The notes under the pieces: model-generated
Database searches by the model: none
Seen by the model: only the letters and a program-made list of their open reading frames with translations
What the model was told of the DNA's origin: nothing
Source: DASTQL01 sp035462845
GTDB lineage: Bacteria > Actinomycetota > Actinomycetes > Jiangellales > Jiangellaceae
Direction of reading: 5' to 3'
Length of the DNA: 17,974 bases
Assembly: GCA_035462845.1 (NCBI GenBank)
Contig: DATHTV010000059.1
Span: 1 to 17,974 of the forward strand
Program-made: the position numbers and the translations under genes
Shown here: one piece after another, positions 13,250 to 17,974 of the stretch
Position numbering within the stretch: position 1 is the stretch's first letter
How the letters are laid out: each line of letters opens with the position of its first letter

Positions 13250-15343
13250 ATGCAGGTACTGGAGCACGACCAGACGCAGGTGGATCCCCAGTGGGTCGTC
13301 GCCGTGGACGAGCCGACCGGCCGCCCGGCCATCTCCACGGACGCGGCGGCCAGCGTGCTCAGCGTCGGTGACGGGTGGTTCGGCACCCGCGGGACGCTCG
13401 AGGGTGACGCCGCGGCCCGGGTGCTCGGCTGCGGCGTGCTCGCCAGCGGGGTGTACGACGACGGCACCTCCGGTGTGCCGCGGCTGCTCGAGGGGCCGGT
13501 GTGGACGGCCCTGACGCGCGAGGAACCGTCACCGGGTCGGCGGCGGCTCGACCTGCGGACCGGGGTCCTGCACCGGCAGGTGGACTCCGGTGAGTTCTCG
13601 AGCCTGCGCTTTGCCTCCATCGCGCGCCCTGGCGTCGCGGTCCTGCGCGCCGAGGGCTCCCCCGAGTCCTTCGAGGCCGGCGACGCCCTCCGCGTACTGC
13701 CTGGGGCCGAGGCCGGCCGAGAGGGCGACGTCCAGTGGGCGCGCGTGTCATCGGGTGCGGGCGGCGGCATCACCGCGGCGGCCCACCAGGTCGAGGTGGT
13801 CATCGACGGGCGCCGCACAGTCGACCGGGTCGTCGCGATGGTCGCCGACCAGGCTGCGACGCCTCCGGTCGAGGCCGCGCTGGCCCGGCTGGCGGAAGCG
13901 CGGGCTACCGGTATCGACGCGCTGCTCGACGAGCAGCGGCGGGCGTGGGCCTCGCGCTGGGCGACGTGCGACCTCGAGGTGCACGGCGACCCGGAGCTGA
14001 CCCTCGGGGCGCGCTACGCCGTCTTCCAGCTGCTCAGCTCCACACCCGAGCGCGGGGAGGCTGCGGTGGGAGCGCGGGGGCTGTCCGGTCCCGACTACGC
14101 CGGGCACGTCTTCTGGGACTCCGACGTCTTCGTGCTCGGGGCGCTCGCGCCGCTGCGACCTGCGGCGGCCCGGGCGCAGCTCGAGTACCGGGTACGCCGC
14201 CTGGACGCCGCCCGGGAGCACGCCCGCCGTTTCGGGCACGCCGGGGCCCGCTTCCCGTGGGAGTCGGCCGGCGACGGCACGGAGGTCACCCCGGTGACCG
14301 TGCCCGGTCTCGACGGCGAGCCCGTCCCCGTCCGTACCGCCCTGGAGGAGGAGCACATCGTCGCGGACGTCGCGTGGGCGGCGTACGAGTACGTGCGGTG
14401 GACGGGGGACGAGGCGTTCCTGGACGGGCCGGGGCGCGATCTCGTCTCCGAGGGCGCGAGGTACTGGGCGAGCCGCGTGGAGCGGGACGCGACGGGTGCC
14501 GGCCACCTCCGGCGCGTGATGGGTCCGGACGAGTACCACGAGGACGTCGACGACAACGCGTACACGAACGTCATGGCCCGCTGGCACCTCCGGCTGGCCG
14601 CCCGGCTGGCCGAGGCCGACGGGGCCGGCGCCACCCGGGCGGAGGTCCGGCGCTGGCGGGAGGTCGCGGACAGCCTGGTCGACGGCTACGACCCCGCGCT
14701 CGGGCGGCACGAGCAGTTCGCCGGCTTCTCCGACCTGGAGTCGCTGCCGCTCGCGGAGCTCATGGAGGTCCCGGGATCGGCGGACCGCGTGCTCGGCCAC
14801 GAGACGGTGGTCGGCGCGCAGGTGATCAAGCAGGCCGACGTGCTCATGCTGCACCTGCTGGTCCCCGGCGAGGTGCCGGCGGGGTCGCTGGCGGCCGACC
14901 TGGACCACTACGGGCCGCTGACCAGCCACGGCAGCTCGCTCTCCCCCGCGGTCCACGCGACGCTGCTGGCCCGGGCCGGCCGGCCGGACGAGGCGCTGCC
15001 GCTGCTCCGCTGGGCCGCGATGATCGACCTGCACGGCCTCAACGGGACGACCGGCGGCGGCCTGCACGTGGCCACCATGGGCGGTCTGTGGCGGGCGCTC
15101 ACGCTCGGCTTCGCAGGGCTCGACGTGCAGGGCGACGCGCTGGTCGTGGATCCCCGGCTGCCTTCGACCTGGGAGGGCTTGACGCTGCGGCTCACGTTCC
15201 GGGGTGCGCACGTCGCCGTACGGGCGGGGCACGGGTGGGTGGAGGTGGGCACCGACCGGCCGGTGACGCTGACGCTGCCGGACGGCAGCCGCCACGAGCT
15301 GCGTGAGGGCTCCGTCCGATCCGAGACGCCCCGCAGTCGTTAG
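13250..15343 (+). CDS. Glycoside hydrolase family 65 (phosphorylase-type)
   Basis: A 697-residue GH65 enzyme, somewhat shorter than the usual 750-790. An N-terminal beta-sandwich (GDGWFGTRGTLEGD) is followed by the alpha-barrel with HVFWDSDVF (W289, D290), ARFPWESA and RRVMGPDEYHED, whose E428 matches the catalytic acid; VDDNAYTN follows at once. KQADVLML (K527, Q528) and TSHGSSLSP (558-566) resemble the substrate and phosphate site of maltose, trehalose and kojibiose phosphorylases, so phosphorolysis is more likely than hydrolysis. Which disaccharide is used is not readable. The beta-phosphoglucomutase that often neighbours such phosphorylases is not in this window. ATG 13250 has only a weak ribosome site. 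The TAG stop shares TTAG with the TAA stop of the convergent VOC gene. Confidence 0.92.
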   Translation: MQVLEHDQTQVDPQWVVAVDEPTGRPAISTDAAASVLSVGDGWFGTRGTLEGDAAARVLGCGVLASGVYDDGTSGVPRLLEGPVWTALTREEPSPGRRRLDLRTGVLHRQVDSGEFSSLRFASIARPGVAVLRAEGSPESFEAGDALRVLPGAEAGREGDVQWARVSSGAGGGITAAAHQVEVVIDGRRTVDRVVAMVADQAATPPVEAALARLAEARATGIDALLDEQRRAWASRWATCDLEVHGDPELTLGARYAVFQLLSSTPERGEAAVGARGLSGPDYAGHVFWDSDVFVLGALAPLRPAAARAQLEYRVRRLDAAREHARRFGHAGARFPWESAGDGTEVTPVTVPGLDGEPVPVRTALEEEHIVADVAWAAYEYVRWTGDEAFLDGPGRDLVSEGARYWASRVERDATGAGHLRRVMGPDEYHEDVDDNAYTNVMARWHLRLAARLAEADGAGATRAEVRRWREVADSLVDGYDPALGRHEQFAGFSDLESLPLAELMEVPGSADRVLGHETVVGAQVIKQADVLMLHLLVPGEVPAGSLAADLDHYGPLTSHGSSLSPAVHATLLARAGRPDEALPLLRWAAMIDLHGLNGTTGGGLHVATMGGLWRALTLGFAGLDVQGDALVVDPRLPSTWEGLTLRLTFRGAHVAVRAGHGWVEVGTDRPVTLTLPDGSRHELREGSVRSETPRSR

Positions 15344-15813
15344 GCGGCGTCGGCGGCCCGGCGCAGGGCGGCGAGGTCGAGCTTGCGCATCTCGAGCATG
15401 GCGGACATGACCCGCTCGGACCGCTTCGGGTCGGGGTCGTCGAAGAGCTCGTTCAAGCCGGCCGGCACCACCTGCCAGGACAGCCCGTACCGGTCCTTGA
15501 GCCAGCCGCACTGGCTCTCCTCGCCGCCGTCGGTGAGCGCCGCCCAGTAGCGGTCGACCTCCTCCTGGTCCCGGCACGCGATCTCCAGCGAGACGGCCTC
15601 CGTGAAGTGGAACTGCGGGCCGCCGTTGATGGCCACGAAGGGCTGACCGTCCAGCTCGAAGGCCACGGTCATCACCGTCCCGGTGGGCCCCGGGGCAGTC
15701 TCGCCGTACCTCGTCACCTGCGTGATCCGCGAGTTCGGGAAGAGCGAGACGTAGAACTCCGCCGCCTGCTCGCTCTCGGTGTCGAACCAGAGGTTCGGGA
15801 TGATCCTGGGCAT
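15340..15813 (-). CDS. VOC-superfamily PhnB/3-demethylubiquinone-methyltransferase-like protein
   Basis: A 157-residue soluble protein of the vicinal oxygen chelate fold, in the PF06983-type group often labelled PhnB-like. Recognisable segments are IIPNLWFDTESEQAAEFYVS, FPNSRI, GTVMTVAFELDGQPFVAING, GPQFHFTEAVSLEI and the closing GLSWQVVPAGLNELF with MSAMLEMRKLDLAAL. Despite the family name, most members are not methyltransferases and their substrates are unknown. ATG 15813 is chosen because GAGGAGG lies 9 nt upstream; a longer in-frame version to 16002 would run through the terminator of the ThuA gene. It is separated from that gene by the terminator and therefore probably has its own promoter at about 15820-15920. 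Confidence 0.9.
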   Translation of the reverse strand: MPRIIPNLWFDTESEQAAEFYVSLFPNSRITQVTRYGETAPGPTGTVMTVAFELDGQPFVAINGGPQFHFTEAVSLEIACRDQEEVDRYWAALTDGGEESQCGWLKDRYGLSWQVVPAGLNELFDDPDPKRSERVMSAMLEMRKLDLAALRRAADAA

Positions 15814-15923
15814 CGTCGTCGGCCTCCTCGGTGCGGGCTCGTCGCCGTCCTGGGGTAGACGCGACTGCGCCGACGGAATCATCGGTACGGGTGCCCTGCG
15901 TCTGGTCCGTCTCGGCCGGACGC

Positions 15924-15962
15924 GGCGGGGCGCCGGGCAGGCCATCCGCCCGGCGCCCCGCC
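15924..15962 (-). terminator. Strong 15-bp terminator hairpin after the ThuA-like gene
   Basis: Positions 15924-15938 (ggcggggcgccgggc) and 15948-15962 (gcccggcgccccgcc) are perfect reverse complements with a 9-nt loop. On the minus strand the stem begins 6 nt after the stop codon of the ThuA-like gene. There is no T tract, but stem length and position make it the clearest terminator in the window. It separates the ThuA-like gene from the VOC gene. Confidence 0.85.
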
Positions 15963-15968
15963 CGCCCG

Positions 15969-17102
15969 TCACATCCCGTTGTCGAGCAGGCCCTGCTGCC
16001 ACTCGGCCAGGTCGCCGACCTTGGCCTTGAGCACCTGCGCCGTGTACCGGTCCGACACCATCGCGCCGGCCAGCGTCCCGGCGACGCGCAGCTCCTTCAG
16101 CGCCTGCTCCCGGTCACCGGCCTCGGCGGCAGCCTCGGCCCGGTCGAGCCGGCTCGAGATCAGCCGCACCGCCACCTCGGTACGAGTCGAGTCGATCTCC
16201 AGGCCCTCGATGATCCGGTCGACCTCGCCGAACGTCACGCAGTTGCCGCCGCCGTTCGCCACCCCCGCAGTCCACTCGATGCCGCCGAGCACGTGCTGCA
16301 GGAAGACCGGGTCGGCGAAGGACGCCTCGGTGTGGCCCGCCCCCTCGTACCAGGAACGGCCGCCCTCGAAGTTGTGGCACCAGGCGAGCGGGTGGTCGTC
16401 GCCCATCGCGCCGCTGCCCGGGTTGTACGTCGACTCGTCGAGGGTCACGAGGACGTGGACGTCCGCCCGCGGGTTGGTGGTGAAGTTGTACCACTCGTCG
16501 AAGCGCGTCCACTCCAGCGGCAGGTGCTCGGTGGACGGGTGCTCGGGGCTCTCGACCAGCATGGTCGCCGTCTGCTGGGCCGGGTGGTTGCGGAAGCGCG
16601 CGCCGCCGCCGGTGAGCTGGCTGTACCAGGGCACCGTGTGCATGGTGTCGGTGGCCGCGTGCAGGCCGACGAAGCCGCCGCCGTCGCGGATGTAGCCCTG
16701 GAAGGCCGCGAGCTCGCTGTCGTTCAGCAGCCGCTCGCGGTTCGGGTTCAGGTCGTTGGTGTTGTCCACCGGCGAGACGAAGACGATCGTCTCGTACTTC
16801 GCGAGGTCGGCGGTGGTGAACGGGGTCGAGGCCAGCGTGAGGTCGGGCTGGCCCGGCGAGCCGGGGCCCCACCAGCCCCCGACGTTGTTCGGCGGGTCCC
16901 AGACGTCGACGGTGAAGCCGTTCTGCCCGCCGAGCGCGATGATCGCCCGAGTGGCCTCGTCGATGTTGGAGTGACGGAAGCCGAGCGTCTTGCCGACGAC
17001 GAGCACGTCGTAGGTGTCATCCGTCTGGGCGGCCGCTGGGGCCATGCCGAAGGCCACCGCAGCGGCCACGGCGCAGGTGAAGAGCTGGCGGGCGCGACTC
17101 AT
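15969..17102 (-). CDS. Secreted ThuA-like domain protein
   Basis: A 377-residue exported protein. A signal peptide MSRARQLF then CAVAAAVAFGMAPAAAQ ends around residue 27. The ThuA domain (PF06283, glutamine-amidotransferase-like fold without its nucleophile) follows: YDVLVVGKTLGFRHSNIDEA, YETIVFVSP, RDGGGFVGLHAATDT, PLEWTRFDEWYNF and PLAWCHNFEGGRSWYEGAGH with FLQHVLGGIEWTAG. The last 90 or so residues are a separate alpha-helical, charged segment (SSRLDRAEAAAEAGDREQAL) possibly for packing or wall association. ThuA was named for trehalose utilisation and linked to 3-keto sugar metabolism in rhizobia, so a sugar role beside GH65 is plausible; the extracellular form is uncharacterised. ATG 17102 (GGGAG 8-9 nt upstream) is preferred over ATG 17129 because it places the signal peptide at the terminus. 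Confidence 0.9.
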   Translation of the reverse strand: MSRARQLFTCAVAAAVAFGMAPAAAQTDDTYDVLVVGKTLGFRHSNIDEATRAIIALGGQNGFTVDVWDPPNNVGGWWGPGSPGQPDLTLASTPFTTADLAKYETIVFVSPVDNTNDLNPNRERLLNDSELAAFQGYIRDGGGFVGLHAATDTMHTVPWYSQLTGGGARFRNHPAQQTATMLVESPEHPSTEHLPLEWTRFDEWYNFTTNPRADVHVLVTLDESTYNPGSGAMGDDHPLAWCHNFEGGRSWYEGAGHTEASFADPVFLQHVLGGIEWTAGVANGGGNCVTFGEVDRIIEGLEIDSTRTEVAVRLISSRLDRAEAAAEAGDREQALKELRVAGTLAGAMVSDRYTAQVLKAKVGDLAEWQQGLLDNGM

Positions 17103-17159
17103 CGCTGACACTCCCGGTGGATCCGGCATTCGGAATGGACATCACAACTCACCACATCG

Positions 17160-17191
17160 GACACGTAGTGTCAATACCTGGCACGTTGTGC
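17160..17191. promoter_or_regulatory. Two CACGTWGTG-like dyads over a TTGACA box upstream of the ThuA-like gene
   Basis: gacacgtagtgtc (17160-17172) and gcacgttgtgc (17181-17191) are two near-identical dyads, centres 20 bp apart (two helical turns). On the minus strand a perfect TTGACA (17169-17174) overlaps the first, 67 bp upstream of the ThuA-like ATG. A convincing -10 at normal spacing was not found (TGAGTT at 17 bp is poor). The region is richer in A/T than its surroundings, as expected for a promoter. Placement suggests a repressor site over the -35; the regulator is not identified here. Confidence 0.45.
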
Positions 17192-17372
17192 AGATGTTTC
17201 GTTGCTGGCCGCCGTAACAGCGCCACGCAGCGCGACACCTTCGAAGTCCGCTCTGAGCAGTTCCGGCGGTCGCTGGATACCGCTCGGTCGCGATCGTGTC
17301 CGTCGGTCCTCCCGGTACGGTGTCGTGGCGCCGTCACACCTCCCGGGCGCCCCTGCTCCACCGGGAGCGTCC

Positions 17373-17974
17373 ATGCCCGTCCGACCAGCGAGTCGCCGGT
17401 ACTCGTGGGCCCCGGCGACCCTCGCCCTGTACGTCGTGCTGGGTACCGCGTACACCGTGCTGCGCGCGCTCGACGTGGGCGGACCGGCGGTCCTGCTCAA
17501 GGCCCTGCTCATGCCCACGCTGCTGCTCTGGGTGGTGCTGTCGCTGGGACGGCGGACGCCTCGGCTCGTCGTCGCCGCGCTGGCACTCGCGACCGTCGGG
17601 GACGTGGGTCTTGAGTTCGAGGCGGGCTTCCTGATCGGGATGGCCGGCTTCCTCGGCATGCAGGTGTGCTACGTGGTCGGCTTCCTACGGCTCGGCGCCT
17701 GGACTCGGGTGCGCGACCGGTGGTGGGTCGGTGCGGCGTACCTCGTGGTCTGGCTGGGCGCCAACCTGGTGCTGGGCCCGCGCCTGGACGACCTGCGGAT
17801 CCCGATCCTGGTCTACAGCTTGGCGCTGACCGTCATGGCCACGGTGGCGGCCGGCGTGGACCGTCGCGTCGGGCTGGGCGGACTGCTGTTCCTCGTCTCC
17901 GACCTGCTCATCGGGTTCGACCTGGCCGAGCTCGACTTCGCCGGTCGCGGCTCGGTCGTGATGGTCACGTACCT
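17373..17974 (+). CDS. YhhN/TMEM86-type lysoplasmalogenase-like membrane protein (3' partial)
   Basis: The first 200 residues of a polytopic membrane protein; the frame runs off the window without a stop. Family landmarks are KALLMPTLLLWVVLSLG, ATVGDVGLEFEAGFLIGMAG, VYSLALTVMATVAAGVD and GGLLFLVSDLLIGFD, in normal order and spacing for YhhN (PF07947). Characterised members hydrolyse the vinyl-ether bond of lysoplasmalogens; other actinobacterial members are untested. In many homologues the segment after the second motif reads FLxAHxxY; here it is FLGMQVCY, so a commonly conserved histidine is glutamine, which may matter for activity. GGGAG (17363-17367) lies 5 nt before ATG 17373. It diverges from the ThuA-like gene across a 270-bp gap. 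Confidence 0.88.
   Translation, partial: MPVRPASRRYSWAPATLALYVVLGTAYTVLRALDVGGPAVLLKALLMPTLLLWVVLSLGRRTPRLVVAALALATVGDVGLEFEAGFLIGMAGFLGMQVCYVVGFLRLGAWTRVRDRWWVGAAYLVVWLGANLVLGPRLDDLRIPILVYSLALTVMATVAAGVDRRVGLGGLLFLVSDLLIGFDLAELDFAGRGSVVMVTY

Noticed and set aside
13748..15577. 609-codon minus-strand frame opposite GH65
   Set aside because: It is antisense shadow: no motifs, biased composition, and it runs across the VOC gene in a different frame.
17103..17129. Alternative upstream ATG (17129) for the ThuA-like gene
   Set aside because: It would put ten residues (MPDPPGVSAM...) ahead of a normal signal peptide; the ATG at 17102 has a better placed ribosome site.
1..17974. tRNA, rRNA, phage, transposon or known antiphage defence genes
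   Set aside because: I looked on both strands and saw no cloverleaf candidates, rRNA segments, transposase/integrase motifs or defence gene families; the NB-ARC-type ATPase at 4842-7175 ends in a LuxR HTH and is better read as a transcription regulator than as a STAND defence protein.

Overview
The window is a gene-dense stretch of very GC-rich DNA. Strong G/C third positions, frequent GTG starts, AGGAGG-type ribosome sites and the gene families present (LuxR-type ATPase regulators, CPBP proteases, DUF6544, YhhN, GT4/GH65) point to the chromosome of a high-GC actinobacterium. A Nocardioidaceae-like or related soil lineage is my guess, not proven. I see no tRNA, rRNA, CRISPR array, transposase, integrase or phage gene. 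It looks like ordinary chromosome with many small, independently regulated units.

Layout. (1) 1-3467 (+): 3' part of a large extracellular-type protein joining an alkaline phosphatase/type I phosphodiesterase domain to a complete 5'-nucleotidase. (2) 3468-3541: a short gap whose RNA can fold so that the Shine-Dalgarno and start codon of the next gene are buried, with an alternative hairpin competing for the same bases. (3) 3542-4891 (+): an APC-family amino acid permease. (4) 4842-7175 (-): a large AAA/NB-ARC plus LuxR-HTH regulator whose 3' end overlaps the permease. (5) 7176-8442 (+): divergent from the regulator, a 12-codon leader ORF, a small DUF4242-like protein and a CPBP-family membrane protease, with an 8-bp inverted repeat in the shared promoter gap. 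(6) 8373-8954 (-): an AAC(6')-like GNAT acetyltransferase, again preceded by a tiny overlapping leader ORF. (7) 9189-10079 (+): a DUF6544 protein with an in-frame 12-bp tandem repeat. (8) 10131-10949 (-) and 11181-11930 (+): a SAM methyltransferase and an HxlR-type regulator sharing a gap with a perfect 12-bp inverted repeat and five CGGTAC/GTACCG hexamers. (9) 11983-13119 (-) and 13250-15343 (+): a divergent GT4 glycosyltransferase and GH65 glycoside phosphorylase/hydrolase. (10) 15340-15813 (-): a VOC/PhnB-like protein. (11) 15969-17102 (-): a secreted ThuA-like protein with a strong terminator behind it and a TTGACA/dyad region in front. (12) 17373-17974 (+): the start of a YhhN lysoplasmalogenase-like membrane protein.

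Functionally the window is a mosaic: extracellular phosphate/nucleotide scavenging beside amino-acid uptake (1-3), a regulator/small protein/membrane protease module (4-5), possible detoxification or resistance (6, 8), and alpha-glucoside or trehalose-related metabolism (9, 11). No single new defence or biosynthetic system is evident. The most unusual signals are regulatory: the start-codon-burying hairpin with a competing fold, two short leader ORFs whose stops overlap the next start, and several clean dyads placed where operators would be. Three of the convergent gene pairs have overlapping 3' ends.
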